Made by a program: the position numbers and the translations under genes | Source of the DNA: Bradyrhizobium hereditatis | Lineage (GTDB): Bacteria > Pseudomonadota > Alphaproteobacteria > Rhizobiales > Xanthobacteraceae | Direction: 5' to 3' | Assembly (NCBI RefSeq): GCF_020329435.1 | Contig: NZ_JAGKJK010000006.1 | Span: 186,001 to 250,000 of the forward strand | Length of the DNA stretch: 64,000 nt | Shown here: positions 17,528-26,659 of the stretch, in pieces | How positions within the stretch are numbered: position 1 is the first letter of the stretch | How the letters are laid out: each line of letters opens with the position of its first letter | The notes under the pieces: model-generated | Databases searched by the model: none | Told to the model about the DNA's origin: nothing | The model's input: only the letters and a program-made list of their open reading frames with translations

Positions 17528-17942
17528 TGCCCAGCCACCGATTTGAGAACAGGCTACAACCTCCGCCAAGGCGTCGGTCAGATGGTCGTGACATTTGGTC
17601 CCAATTTAGGCAGTGCGTCAGGGAAGTAGCGCAGATCTTCCGAATATCCCTTTGACAATCCTCCAACTTAGTTTCGACGGCGTCAAGGGAAACCTAAGTC
17701 GGGAGTCGCGGCGAGAGGCGCGGGAACACGCCTACGGAATGATGCTTCGCAGCATCGCGGCAGAGCCCGAGCGTCGGGGCGAGGCCGGAATCAAAAAATT
17801 CAATTTGGTTTCGCTATTGAGCAAATCCGGTTCGCTCTTGGGCAAGTTTCCTATTCCCGGACGGGATAGGAATAGGGACCAACAATGGAAGAAGTGGGCC
17901 GTCTACACGGCACCCAAAGTTCACATCTGGGAGGAATCCACT
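17528..17942 (+). promoter_or_regulatory. Long xoxF upstream region rich in dyads
   Basis: 415 bases between the AraC start and xoxF. One frame is open back to 17613, but the protein it adds (330 bases) has no signal peptide, while ATG 17943 has both a signal peptide and GGAGGAA upstream. The region holds a 10-bp stem with one bulge (ACTTAG-TTTC at 17666-17675 against GAAAC-CTAAGT at 17689-17699), a GATGC/GCATC stem-loop near 17741-17756, and a strong hairpin at 17848-17872. It could be a structured leader RNA, regulator sites, or both. No convincing -35/-10 pair was found. Confidence 0.5.
17848..17872 (+). other. Hairpin about 70 bases ahead of the xoxF start
   Basis: TTCCTATTCCCG (17848-17859) faces CGGGATAGGAA (17862-17872); they pair over eleven positions with one bulged T. 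No T-run follows, so it is not an ordinary terminator. In RNA it would form a stable hairpin in the xoxF leader; in DNA it could be a dimeric regulator site. Confidence 0.5.
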
Positions 17943-19745
17943 ATGCGCAAGGTGCTATCCGCGACCTGTCTCGGCGCCATGGCGGCATTCGCCGCTGGCG
18001 CTGCCTCTGCCAACGAAGAACTGATCAAGATGTCGCAGAACCCGAAGGACTGGGTGCAGCCGGCTGGCGACTACGCCAATACACGCTACTCGAAGCTAAA
18101 CCAGATCAACGCATCCAATGTCGGCAAGCTTCAGGTTGCCTGGACCTTCTCGACCGGCGTGCTGCGCGGCCATGAAGGCGGGCCGCTCATCATCGGCAAC
18201 ATCATGTACGTCCATACGCCGTTCCCGAACAAGGTCTATGCTCTTGACCTTTCTCAGGACCAGAAGATCGTCTGGAAGTACGAACCCAAGCAGGATCCGA
18301 ACGTCATTCCGGTGATGTGCTGCGACACGGTTAATCGCGGCGTGGCCTATGGCGACGGCAAGATCTTCCTGCACCAGGCCGATACCACGCTGGTTGCCCT
18401 GGATGCCAAGACCGGCAAAGTGGAGTGGACTGCAAGGAACGGGGACCCCGCCAAGGGCGAGACGGGCACTTCTGCGCCACTGGTCGTCAAGGACAAGGTT
18501 CTAATCGGTATCTCGGGAGGCGAGTTCGGCGTGCATTGCCACGTCACGGCTTACGACCTCAAGAGCGGCAAGCAGGTCTGGCGCGCCTACTCGGAGGGGC
18601 CGGACGATATGATCAAGGTTGATCCCGTCAAGACCACTGAGCTCGGCAAGCCGGTCGGCAAGGACTCGAGCCTCAAGACCTGGCAGGGCGACCAGTGGAA
18701 GATTGGTGGCGGCTGCACATGGGGCTGGATGGCCTATGATCCCAGCCTGAACCTCGTCTACTACGGCTCGGGAAATCCCTCGACCTGGAATCCGAAGCAG
18801 CGTCCCGGCGACAACAAGTGGTCGATGACCATCTTCGCGCGCAATGCCGACGACGGAATGGCCAAGTGGGTCTATCAGATGACGCCTCACGACGAATGGG
18901 ACTATGATGGCGTCAACGAAATGATCCTTACCGATCAGACGTTCAATGGCCAGCCTCGCAAGCTGCTGACCCATTTCGACCGCAACGGTCTTGCCTACAC
19001 GATGGATCGCGAAAGCGGTGAACTGCTGGTGGCCGAGAAGTATGACCCGAAGGTCAACTGGACCACCGGCGTCGACATGAACAAGAACTCGCCTACCTAC
19101 GGCCGACCGAAGGTCGTCGACCAGTACTCGACGGACAAGGCTGGTGAGGACGTAAACGTCAAGGGTATCTGCCCGGCGGCGCTTGGTACCAAGGATCAGC
19201 AGCCGGCGGCTTACTCGCCCGATACGCAACTGTTCTATGTCCCGACCAACCACGTCTGCATGGACTATGAGCCGTTCAAGGTGAGCTACACCGCGGGTCA
19301 GCCCTATGTCGGCGCGACGCTCTCGATGTATCCGCCTCCAGGCGAAAGCCACATGGGCAACTTCATCGCCTGGGACAACAAGGGCAAGATCGTCTGGTCG
19401 AACAAGGAGCCGTTCTCGGTGTGGTCGGGAGCGCTCGCGACGGCCGGCGGCGTGGTGTTCTACGGAACGCTGGAAGGCTACCTGAAGGCGGTCGACGCCA
19501 AGACGGGTAAGGAGCTCTACAAGTTCAAGACTCCGTCCGGCATTATCGGCAACGTCACGACCTATGAGCAGGGTGGCAGGCAGTATGTGGCCGTGCTGTC
19601 CGGTGTCGGTGGCTGGGCTGGAATCGGCCTTGCCGCAGGTCTGACCGATCCGACCGCGGGCCTCGGCGCAGTCGGTGGCTACGCCGCACTTAGCAACTAC
19701 ACGGCACTCGGCGGCACGCTCACAGTGTTCGCGCTGCCGCAGTAA
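17943..19745 (+). CDS. xoxF: Lanthanide-dependent PQQ methanol dehydrogenase XoxF
   Basis: 600-residue periplasmic quinoprotein that oxidises methanol (and possibly formaldehyde) and passes electrons to XoxG. Signal peptide at 1-23 (ending GAASA). Adjacent cysteines C126-C127 (PVMCCDT) form the vicinal disulfide over PQQ. The decisive motif is D320-Y321-D322 ([10 protein letters not shown]): the first Asp is catalytic, and the second is the extra lanthanide ligand that is Ala in calcium-dependent MxaF. Several tryptophan-docking blades are visible. GGAGGAA lies upstream of the ATG. xoxG follows, separated by a perfect hairpin. No mxaF or mxaI is in the window. Confidence 0.97.
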   Translation: MRKVLSATCLGAMAAFAAGAASANEELIKMSQNPKDWVQPAGDYANTRYSKLNQINASNVGKLQVAWTFSTGVLRGHEGGPLIIGNIMYVHTPFPNKVYALDLSQDQKIVWKYEPKQDPNVIPVMCCDTVNRGVAYGDGKIFLHQADTTLVALDAKTGKVEWTARNGDPAKGETGTSAPLVVKDKVLIGISGGEFGVHCHVTAYDLKSGKQVWRAYSEGPDDMIKVDPVKTTELGKPVGKDSSLKTWQGDQWKIGGGCTWGWMAYDPSLNLVYYGSGNPSTWNPKQRPGDNKWSMTIFARNADDGMAKWVYQMTPHDEWDYDGVNEMILTDQTFNGQPRKLLTHFDRNGLAYTMDRESGELLVAEKYDPKVNWTTGVDMNKNSPTYGRPKVVDQYSTDKAGEDVNVKGICPAALGTKDQQPAAYSPDTQLFYVPTNHVCMDYEPFKVSYTAGQPYVGATLSMYPPPGESHMGNFIAWDNKGKIVWSNKEPFSVWSGALATAGGVVFYGTLEGYLKAVDAKTGKELYKFKTPSGIIGNVTTYEQGGRQYVAVLSGVGGWAGIGLAAGLTDPTAGLGAVGGYAALSNYTALGGTLTVFALPQ

Positions 19746-19762
19746 AGCAGGACCACCTCGTC

Positions 19763-19790
19763 CCGGCGCGTGGCTAGCACCACGCGCCGG
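19763..19790 (+). other. Perfect hairpin between xoxF and xoxG
   Basis: CCGGCGCGTGG (19763-19773) and CCACGCGCCGG (19780-19790) are exact inverted copies with a six-base loop, starting 17 bases after the xoxF stop. No T-run follows. Probably a partial terminator or mRNA-stabilising structure that makes xoxF transcript more abundant than xoxG. Confidence 0.7.
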
Positions 19791-19821
19791 TTGAACTACA
19801 TCTGATATCGAGGATGAGCTC

Positions 19822-20337
19822 TTGCGTAAGATCTGGTTGATTGTAGCCACTCTCGTGCTTGTGGTGCCTGGTAGAATTGCCTTTGCGGAGGCGACCGATC
19901 CGACCGCCGTCAAGTCCGAAGATGGCAAGTATCTCGACAAGGAAGGAAACCCGACCTTCAAGGTCGCGGACGACGGGAAGGTCGATTGGTACACCTATTC
20001 CGGATATCGCCGTTATCACTCGGAATGCCATGTCTGCCATGGCCCTGACGGAATGGGATCGACCTACGCACCGGCCTTGCAGCAATCGCTCAAGACGATG
20101 AGTTACGCCCAGTTTCTCGAGGTGGTCGCCAGCGGTCGCAAGAACGTCAATACCGCGCAAGAGAGCGTCATGCCGGCGTTCGGCGATAATCCGAATGTCG
20201 CCTGCTACATGGACGATCTCTACGTCTATCTGCGCGCCCGCGCGTTCGATGCTGTCGGCCGCGTGCGCCCGGCCAAACGTGAAGACAAACCCGACGCCTA
20301 CACTCAGGCGGAAACAGCCTGCATGGGGACCAAATGA
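19822..20337 (+). CDS. xoxG: Cytochrome c XoxG, electron acceptor of XoxF
   Basis: 171-residue exported monohaem cytochrome c: signal peptide at 1-22 (ending RIAFA), haem site C69-H-V-C72-H73, and a methionine in the ESVMPAFGDNPNV region as a probable sixth ligand. It accepts electrons from XoxF in the periplasm. The start is taken as TTG 19822, which begins the signal peptide and has a GAGGATGAG-type site upstream; no in-frame ATG fits. Related to the c550/PedF type found beside PQQ dehydrogenases. A C-terminal tail with one more cysteine (TACMGTK) is unexplained. Confidence 0.92.
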   Translation: MRKIWLIVATLVLVVPGRIAFAEATDPTAVKSEDGKYLDKEGNPTFKVADDGKVDWYTYSGYRRYHSECHVCHGPDGMGSTYAPALQQSLKTMSYAQFLEVVASGRKNVNTAQESVMPAFGDNPNVACYMDDLYVYLRARAFDAVGRVRPAKREDKPDAYTQAETACMGTK

Positions 20338-20406
20338 TCACGCCGAACATCCGCAGTGTGCGTTCGGTACCTGTGAAGCGCTTGAAAAGAGAATGTGGAG
20401 CCTAAG

Positions 20407-21513
20407 ATGAAGACCCGCGCTGCTGTCGCTTTCGAGGCAAAGAAGCCTCTCGAAATCGTCGAACTGGACCTGGAAGGTCCGAAGGCCGGTGAGGTTCTCG
20501 TCGAGATAAAGGCGACCGGAATCTGCCACACCGATGCCTACACGCTGGATGGATTCGACAGCGAAGGAATCTTTCCTTCGATTCTCGGCCATGAGGGGGC
20601 AGGTATCGTCCGCGAAGTGGGGCCGGGCGTGACATCGGTCAAACCGGGCGATCACGTGATTCCACTCTACACGCCGGAATGCCGCCAGTGCAAAAGCTGC
20701 CTGAGCGGCAAGACCAATCTTTGCACCGCGATCCGCGCGACCCAAGGCAAGGGGCTGATGCCGGACGGCACATCGCGGTTCAGCTATCAGGGCAAGACGA
20801 TCTACCATTATATGGGATGTTCGACCTTCTCGAATTTCACCGTGCTGCCGGAAATCGCGGTGGCGAAGATTCGCGAGGACGCGCCCTTCGACAAGAGCTG
20901 CTACATCGGTTGCGGGGTGACGACAGGTGTTGGCGCCGTGGTGAACACCGCCAAGGTGACACCGGGCGCCAACGTCGTCGTGTTCGGTCTCGGCGGCATC
21001 GGGCTCAACGTCATCCAGGGCGCCAAGATGGTGGGTGCCGACAAGATCGTCGGCGTCGACATCAACGACTCCAAGGAAGATTGGGGCCGCCGTTTCGGCA
21101 TGACCCATTTCGTCAACCCGACCAAGGTCAGCGACATCGTCCAGCATCTGGTCGGGCTCACCGACGGCGGCGCGGACTACACCTTCGACTGCACCGGCAA
21201 TACCAATGTGATGCGGCAGGCCCTCGAAGCCTGTCACCGCGGCTGGGGCGTCTCGGTGATTATCGGCGTCGCGGAAGCGGGCAAGGAAATCGCCACCCGG
21301 CCGTTCCAGCTCGTGACCGGCCGTGTCTGGAAGGGAACGGCATTCGGCGGCGCGCGCGGCCGCACCGACGTGCCGAAGATCGTCGACTGGTACATGAACG
21401 GAAAGATCGAGATCGATCCGATGATCACGCACGTGCTCAAGCTGGAAGAGATCAATCTGGGATTCGATCTCATGCACCAGGGCAAGTCGATCCGCTCGGT
21501 AGTCGTGTTCTGA
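20407..21513 (+). CDS. frmA: S-(hydroxymethyl)glutathione dehydrogenase
   Basis: 368-residue class III zinc alcohol dehydrogenase. It oxidises S-hydroxymethylglutathione (formaldehyde plus glutathione) to S-formylglutathione with NAD. Visible features: catalytic zinc site GICHTDAYT and GHEGAG, structural zinc cysteines in [17 protein letters not shown], and Rossmann motif [14 protein letters not shown] 20407 follows GGAG by six bases; a GTG at 20395 is the alternative. Downstream of xoxG and upstream of gfa, so methanol-derived formaldehyde can be handled by one transcript. Confidence 0.96.
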   Translation: MKTRAAVAFEAKKPLEIVELDLEGPKAGEVLVEIKATGICHTDAYTLDGFDSEGIFPSILGHEGAGIVREVGPGVTSVKPGDHVIPLYTPECRQCKSCLSGKTNLCTAIRATQGKGLMPDGTSRFSYQGKTIYHYMGCSTFSNFTVLPEIAVAKIREDAPFDKSCYIGCGVTTGVGAVVNTAKVTPGANVVVFGLGGIGLNVIQGAKMVGADKIVGVDINDSKEDWGRRFGMTHFVNPTKVSDIVQHLVGLTDGGADYTFDCTGNTNVMRQALEACHRGWGVSVIIGVAEAGKEIATRPFQLVTGRVWKGTAFGGARGRTDVPKIVDWYMNGKIEIDPMITHVLKLEEINLGFDLMHQGKSIRSVVVF

Positions 21514-21546
21514 TTAGGGGAACTCTAAAAACAGGAGGATAGGCCT

Positions 21547-22116
21547 ATGACTGTTCATATCCACCCATCGGTCGATAGCGGCGTCAAGCAGGGGACCGGC
21601 AATTTCGCCGGCGGCACCCTTGTCTGCAAATGCACGGACAGGCCGGTTAAGGTCGCCATCAAGGGCGACGTCGCCCACAACCACGCTTGCGGCTGCACCA
21701 AGTGCTGGAAACCCCCGGGCGCGATCTTCTCGGTCGTCGCCGTAGTCCCGCGCGACAATGTGACGGTGCTCGAGAACGGCGACAAGCTGCAGATCGTCGA
21801 CACGGCGGCAGTGATCCAGCGTTATGCCTGCAAGGCCTGCGGCACGCATATGTACGGCCGGATCGAGAACACCGGGCACCCCTTCTACGGCCTCGACTTC
21901 ATCCATCCCGAACTGTTCCAGGAAAGTGGATGGGCCGCGCCAGGGTTCGCCGCGTTCGTATCGTCCGTGCTGGAGTCCGGCGTCCAGCCGGGCGAGATGG
22001 CTGGGATCAGGGCAAGGCTGAAAGAGCTCGGACTTGAGCCGTATGACTGCCTGTCGCCGCCGTTGATGGATGCGATCTCGAGCCATGTGGCAAAGTCCAA
22101 GGCCAAGGCGGCTTAA
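21547..22116 (+). CDS. gfa: Glutathione-dependent formaldehyde-activating enzyme
   Basis: 189 residues, the usual Gfa length. Gfa promotes or supports condensation of formaldehyde with glutathione, feeding FrmA (the exact in vivo role is debated for the family). Zinc-binding cysteines are intact: C27 and C29 (VCKC), C48, C50 and C53 (CGCTKC), C95 and C98 (ACKACG). AGGAGGAT lies upstream of the ATG, 33 bases after frmA. Last gene of the xoxF-xoxG-frmA-gfa run; its 3' end enters a degenerate short repeat. Confidence 0.95.
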   Translation: MTVHIHPSVDSGVKQGTGNFAGGTLVCKCTDRPVKVAIKGDVAHNHACGCTKCWKPPGAIFSVVAVVPRDNVTVLENGDKLQIVDTAAVIQRYACKACGTHMYGRIENTGHPFYGLDFIHPELFQESGWAAPGFAAFVSSVLESGVQPGEMAGIRARLKELGLEPYDCLSPPLMDAISSHVAKSKAKAA

Positions 22117-22158
22117 AGAATTGGCTTAAAGAGGCGGCTTAAAACGGCGGCCTAAGCG
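22110..22158 (+). repeat. Degenerate 12-14-base tandem repeat at the gfa 3' end
   Basis: GGCTTAAAGA at 22110 and 22123, GGCTTAAAAC at 22137 and GGCCTAAGCG at 22149 form a decaying tandem series. The first copy contains the gfa stop codon. The pattern suggests slippage duplication of the gene end; each of these copies carries a TAA. Confidence 0.6.
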
Positions 22159-22206
22159 GCAGCTTGAAGACGACGCGAGTCTTATCCTCGTGCTCTTGAA
22201 CTCGCG

Positions 22207-22290
22207 CCGATGGCCTTGGCCATCGGTGGCGACTGCTACGCCGTCACCCACCCCTCCGTGGCGGCCGGCAGGTGAAAACGCCTGCCGGCC
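22207..22290 (+). terminator. Two strong intergenic hairpins after gfa
   Basis: The 449-base gap after gfa has no convincing gene. It contains CCGATGGCC/GGCCATCGG (22207-22226, two-base spacer) and GGCCGGCAGG/CCTGCCGGCC (22263-22290); the second extends by two more pairs to an AAAA loop. Neither has a T-run, so Rho-assisted ending or mRNA protection is more likely than a classical terminator. Nothing else was seen in the rest of the gap to 22565 apart from the next gene's own leader. Confidence 0.5.
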
Positions 22291-22565
22291 AGCGAGACGG
22301 CTCGGACGCCATGAGGCGGCGGTTCTCAGCTCCGGCCTTTCCATGCAGTTTTTGCGGTATCAAACTCCTCCGCGCTCCGTGCTCGGTCGCCACGCCGTCC
22401 GACGTAAATGGAGCGTGTGCAATTCGCCGCATTTGCCCGATCGTCTGATTTTGCATGTTGCGCCGCGATGTAGCCGGCTCTGAGGGTGTTGACCCCCTGC
22501 GCGGTTCCCTTCTATGCACGAGGTCGCCCGGACCGCATAGACGCCACCTTGCAAGGACTTCCACG

Positions 22566-23750
22566 ATGCCGATCACCACGGACGCCGCCTTCATTCTACC
22601 CGAGGATTCCACCGGCGCCGCGCTGATGGGGCGGATCTGGCGTCCCGATCTGGCCGGCCCGTCGGTGGTCGCGATCCGCGGGGATGGCGTTTTCGACATC
22701 ACCGAGGAATTTCCGACTGCCAGCCAGCTTGCTGCGGCTGCCGATCCGGCCCAGGCGCTGCGCGCCGCGCGCGGCGAGCGTGTCGGCGCGCTGCAGGATC
22801 TCCTGAACAACACGCCGCCGGATACCCGCGATCCGACGAAGCCGTGGCTCCTCGCCCCGATCGACCTGCAGGTGATCAAGGCTGCCGGCGTCACATTCGC
22901 CATCTCGATGCTGGAGCGTGTCATCGAGGAGCGGGCGCGCGGCAATCCGGATTCGGCGGAGGCAATCCGGGCTGAGGTGACGCGGATCGTCGGCACCGAC
23001 CTCTCACAATTGAGGCCGGGCTCGGCCGAAGCGCAACATGTGAAGGACGTATTGGTTTCGCAGAATGCCTGGAGCCAATATCTCGAAGTCGGCATTGGGC
23101 CGGATGCGGAGGTGTTTACCAAGGCGCCCGTCCTGTCGGCGGTGGGTACCTGCGTTGATGCGGGGCTGCATCCGAAATCGACCTGGAATAATCCGGAGCC
23201 GGAAGTGGTGCTGGTGGTGACGAGCGACGGCCGCATCGTCGGCGCCACGCTCGGCAATGACGTCAATCTGCGCGATTTCGAGGGACGCTCGGCCCTGCTT
23301 TTGTCCAAGGCCAAGGACAATAACGCTTCCTGCGCCATCGGACCGTTCGTGCGCTTCTTCGACGCTACCTTCACGCTCGACGACGTCAGGAAGATGGAAA
23401 TCAGCCTGGAAGTGAAGGGGCCGGAAGGCTTCGTCCTGCACGGAGCATCCTCGCTGACCCAGATCAGCCGCGACCCAACCGACATCGTCGCGCAGACCAT
23501 CAATGAGAACCATCAATATCCCGATGGTTTTGTGCTGTTCCTGGGTACGATGTTCGCTCCGATCCAGGACCGTTTCGCGAAAGGGCAGGGCTTCACCCAT
23601 GTCGAGGGTGATCTGGTGACGGTCGCCACGCCGAAACTCGGCCGGCTGATCAATCGCATGCGCCACAGCGGCGATTGCGAGCCCTGGAAATTCGGCCTGA
23701 CCGAACTCTTCGCCGCCTTGATGCGCCGCAAGGGTCTTGACCGACGATAA
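22566..23750 (+). CDS. Fumarylacetoacetate hydrolase family protein
   Basis: 394 residues; the C-terminal half (about 170-390) carries FAH-fold features such as GIGPDAEVFTKAP, GATLGNDVNLRDFEG and LSKAKDNNASCAIGPF, with acidic residues for a divalent metal. The N-terminal part is of the type seen in sugar-acid FAH-family enzymes. Such proteins hydrolyse or hydrate 2-oxo acids. The pairing with a MocA-type dehydrogenase 19 bases downstream suggests a sugar or sugar-acid route. ATG 22566 has AAGGA upstream; the longer open frame is not supported. Exact substrate unknown. Confidence 0.85.
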   Translation: MPITTDAAFILPEDSTGAALMGRIWRPDLAGPSVVAIRGDGVFDITEEFPTASQLAAAADPAQALRAARGERVGALQDLLNNTPPDTRDPTKPWLLAPIDLQVIKAAGVTFAISMLERVIEERARGNPDSAEAIRAEVTRIVGTDLSQLRPGSAEAQHVKDVLVSQNAWSQYLEVGIGPDAEVFTKAPVLSAVGTCVDAGLHPKSTWNNPEPEVVLVVTSDGRIVGATLGNDVNLRDFEGRSALLLSKAKDNNASCAIGPFVRFFDATFTLDDVRKMEISLEVKGPEGFVLHGASSLTQISRDPTDIVAQTINENHQYPDGFVLFLGTMFAPIQDRFAKGQGFTHVEGDLVTVATPKLGRLINRMRHSGDCEPWKFGLTELFAALMRRKGLDRR

Positions 23751-23768
23751 CAGAAAGGCGTGCCGGAA

Positions 23769-24938
23769 ATGGCGAAAATCAGGATCGGTCTGGCCGGTTG
23801 CGGCTTCGTGTCCGAGCTGCACATGCACGCCTACCGGCGTGTCTACGGCGTCAATGTCGAAGTCAGGGCGGTTGCGGCGAGAGGCGACCATGTCGTCGAA
23901 TTCGCCCGGCGTCACCAGATCCCGACGGCGTATCGCAGCTTCCGCGATCTGATCGCCGACGCAGATATCGATGTCATCGACATCTGCACGCCGCCCAATC
24001 TGCACGCCTCGATGATCGTCGAGGCGATGCAGACCGGCAAGCATGTGATTTGCGAAAAGCCGTTCGCGGGTTATTTCGGGCGCGATGGCGACAAGATGCC
24101 GATCGGCAAGCATGTGCCGAAAGCGCTGATGTACGCGCGGGTGCTGGAGGAAATGGAAAAGACGCGTGCGGCGATCGAAAAGACCGGCCGGCTCTTCATG
24201 TATGCGGAGGACTGGATCTACGCGCCGGCGATCACCAAGACCGTCGAGATCCTCAAGGCCACCAAGGACAAGATCCTGTTCATGAAGGGCGAGGAGAGCC
24301 ACTCCGGCTCGCATGCTGCGCACGCTGCGCAATGGGCGATGACCGGCGGCGGTTCGCTGATCCGGATGGGATGTCATCCGCTGTCGGCCGTGCTCCATCT
24401 CAAGCAGGTCGAGGCCGAGGCGCGCGGGGAGACCGTCACCGTTTCCAGCGTTACCTGCGACGTCGGCAATGTGGCGGCGTGCCTGCGCCCGGACGAACGG
24501 GGCGTCATCAAGTCAAACCCGGTCGACGTCGAGGATTGGGGCGTGCTGACGGCCACCTTCTCTGACGGCACCAAGGCGACCGTGTTCTCTGGCGACATGA
24601 TCGCAGGCGGCGTGCGCAATCTCATCGAAACCTATACCAGCGGCGGCGCCCTATTCGCCAACATCACGCCGAACACGCACATGATGAGCTATCAGACCAG
24701 CGAAGAGAAACTCGCCGGCGTCTACATCACCGAGAAGGTCGATCGCAAGACCGGCTGGCAGTACATATGCCTCGAGGAAGAATGGACGCGCGGCTACACG
24801 CAGGAAATCCAGGATTTTATGGAATGCGTCGCCACCGGCCGCCAGCCGCTTTCGGATCTCGCGCTGGCCTTCGAGACGATCAAGGTCAATTACGCCGGCT
24901 ATTGGGCGGCGGAGGAGGGCAGGCGCGTCAGCTTCTAG
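23769..24938 (+). CDS. Gfo/Idh/MocA-family oxidoreductase
   Basis: 389-residue NAD(P)-dependent oxidoreductase: N-terminal Rossmann fold with IGLAGCGFVSELHMHAY, the CEKPFAG motif with the conserved lysine, and a C-terminal substrate domain (MTGGGSLIRMGCHPL). Family members act on sugars, inositols and their derivatives. ATG 23769 is chosen over GTG 23760, which lies too close to the AAAGG site. It forms a two-gene operon with the FAH-family gene. Substrate not assignable; a long VPKALMYARVLEEME insert after the EKP motif is a subfamily feature. Confidence 0.88.
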   Translation: MAKIRIGLAGCGFVSELHMHAYRRVYGVNVEVRAVAARGDHVVEFARRHQIPTAYRSFRDLIADADIDVIDICTPPNLHASMIVEAMQTGKHVICEKPFAGYFGRDGDKMPIGKHVPKALMYARVLEEMEKTRAAIEKTGRLFMYAEDWIYAPAITKTVEILKATKDKILFMKGEESHSGSHAAHAAQWAMTGGGSLIRMGCHPLSAVLHLKQVEAEARGETVTVSSVTCDVGNVAACLRPDERGVIKSNPVDVEDWGVLTATFSDGTKATVFSGDMIAGGVRNLIETYTSGGALFANITPNTHMMSYQTSEEKLAGVYITEKVDRKTGWQYICLEEEWTRGYTQEIQDFMECVATGRQPLSDLALAFETIKVNYAGYWAAEEGRRVSF

Positions 24939-25119
24939 AGCGTGCTGAGGCCACCGGCGAAACCGCCCTGGTCATGGCGGTCGCGGCAAGCGCAGAAATC
25001 ATATTGGCGGCAGCACCGATTGTTATCGGCAAGACGTAGCTATAACCGAGATAGCTCCGGCCCAGCAAAAAGGCTATTCAGGGTCGACCTCCGTCTGACA
25101 ACAGATCTGGGTTCGACAA

Positions 25120-26610
25120 ATGTGTTCCGCACTGATGATCCAGTCTCCGCCGGCGATCGAAACCGAGGCCTTCACCGATGCCGATGCGGCGGTGGCCCGG
25201 CTCGAAGACATCTACGACCGCAACACCCAATTCCTGCGCGATCGTTTTGAGGCCTATCTCAACGGACAAGCCTTCACCTCGCATGTGCGCGCCTGTTATC
25301 CGTTCGTCAGGATGACGACAGCAACCCATGCGCGGCTCGACTCGCGTCTTGCCTATGGCTTCGTCGCAGGGCCGGGTGTGCACGAGACGAGTGTGACACG
25401 GCCTGATCTGTTCCGGAACTATCTCACTGAGCAGATCCGGCTGCTCGTCGAGAACCACGGCGTGCCGGTCGAGATCGGCGAGTCCAGCGAGCCCATCCCC
25501 GTTCATTTTGCCTACCGGCGCGACATCAACATTGAGGCGGCGCTCACCAACTACGCCGTCGGCATGCGATCGCTGCGCGACGTATTCGATACCCCGGATC
25601 TTACCACGATGGACGACGCCATCGCGGACGGAACGTTCGAACTGCCGCGGACCGGGCCCGAGCCATTGTCGCTGTTCCGCGCGGCACGTGTCGATTATTC
25701 GCTACGCCGGCTCTATCACTACACCGGCACTGATCCGGAGCACTTCCAGAACTTCGTGATCTTCACCAACTATCAGTTCTATGTCGATGCCTTCGTGCAA
25801 TCGTGCCAGCAGCGTCTGGCTTCGGGCGAACCCGGCCTCGATGGCTTCGTGGCGCCGGGAAACGTCATCAACCACAGCGCGCGGCTCGGCGGCGGCACGA
25901 GCGGGGCCGCGCCGGGACGTGCACCGCAAATGCCGGCCTTCCATCTCGTCCAGCCAGGCTATCGTGGCATCACGCTGATCAATATCGGGATTGGTCCCTC
26001 CAATGCGCGCAACATCACCGATCATGTCGCGGTGCTGCGGCCACATGCCTGGCTGATGATCGGGCACTGCGCCGGTCTCAGGAACACCCAACGGCTTGGC
26101 GACTATGTGCTGGCGCACGGCTATGTTCGCGAGGACCACGTGCTCGACCAAGAGCTGCCGCTGTGGGTGCCGATCCCTGCGCTCGCCGAGATGCAGGTCG
26201 CGCTCGAAGAGGCGGTCGGCGAGGTCACGGGACTTACCGGCTTTGAGCTCAAGCGGCTGATGCGCACCGGAACGGTCGCGAGCGTGGACAACCGCAATTG
26301 GGAGATCTCGGGTCCGTCCGTCATCCGGCGGTTATCGCAATCGCGCGCCGTTGCGCTCGATATGGAGTCCGCGGCAATTGCCGCCAACGGCTACCGTTTC
26401 CGCGTCCCCTACGGCACGCTGCTCTGTGTCTCGGACAAGCCGCTGCACGGCGAGATCAAGCTCGCAGGCATGGCCAGCGAGTTCTATCGCCAGCGTGTCG
26501 GCCAGCATCTCGAGATCGGCCTGAAGGCGCTCGAGCGGCTCAAGCGGCAGGAATCGGAGCGCCTGCATTCGCGCAAGCTGCGTAGCTTCGCCGAAGTGGC
26601 ATTTCAGTAA
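25120..26610 (+). CDS. amn: AMP nucleosidase
   Basis: 496 residues, typical of bacterial Amn. It splits AMP into adenine and ribose 5-phosphate in the cytoplasm, controlling the AMP pool. The N-terminal regulatory domain covers roughly residues 1-190. The C-terminal phosphorylase-like domain contains INIGIGPSNARNITDH, MIGHCAGLRNTQ, and RAVALDMESAAIAANGYRFR with the catalytic acid region. ATG 25120 is used; ATG 25135 (MIQSPP) is equally possible because neither has a strong ribosome site. Stands alone on its strand. The 180 bases before it show nothing clear. Confidence 0.93.
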   Translation: MCSALMIQSPPAIETEAFTDADAAVARLEDIYDRNTQFLRDRFEAYLNGQAFTSHVRACYPFVRMTTATHARLDSRLAYGFVAGPGVHETSVTRPDLFRNYLTEQIRLLVENHGVPVEIGESSEPIPVHFAYRRDINIEAALTNYAVGMRSLRDVFDTPDLTTMDDAIADGTFELPRTGPEPLSLFRAARVDYSLRRLYHYTGTDPEHFQNFVIFTNYQFYVDAFVQSCQQRLASGEPGLDGFVAPGNVINHSARLGGGTSGAAPGRAPQMPAFHLVQPGYRGITLINIGIGPSNARNITDHVAVLRPHAWLMIGHCAGLRNTQRLGDYVLAHGYVREDHVLDQELPLWVPIPALAEMQVALEEAVGEVTGLTGFELKRLMRTGTVASVDNRNWEISGPSVIRRLSQSRAVALDMESAAIAANGYRFRVPYGTLLCVSDKPLHGEIKLAGMASEFYRQRVGQHLEIGLKALERLKRQESERLHSRKLRSFAEVAFQ

Positions 26611-26619
26611 TGTCGCCGC

Positions 26620-26659
26620 GCTACGCGGCGTACACCGATGCTACGCGGCGTACACCGAT
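26620..26659. repeat. Exact 20-base tandem duplication
   Basis: GCTACGCGGCGTACACCGAT occurs twice head to tail (26620-26639 and 26640-26659). It spans the 3' end of the minus-strand binding-protein gene: the right copy encodes its last residues and stop, and the left copy is a spare gene end in the gap before amn. A recent slippage duplication is the simplest reading. Confidence 0.9.

Noticed and set aside
17613-17942. Open frame extending xoxF upstream to give a 710-residue protein
   Set aside because: The extension has no signal peptide and would bury the clear one at 17943, which has its own GGAGGAA site.
18501-19994. 497-residue minus-strand frame opposite xoxF
   Set aside because: Antisense shadow caused by high GC and codon bias of xoxF.
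22190-22483. 97-residue frame in the gap after gfa
   Set aside because: Overlaps the strong hairpins, has arginine/proline-rich composition typical of non-coding GC-rich DNA and no ribosome site.
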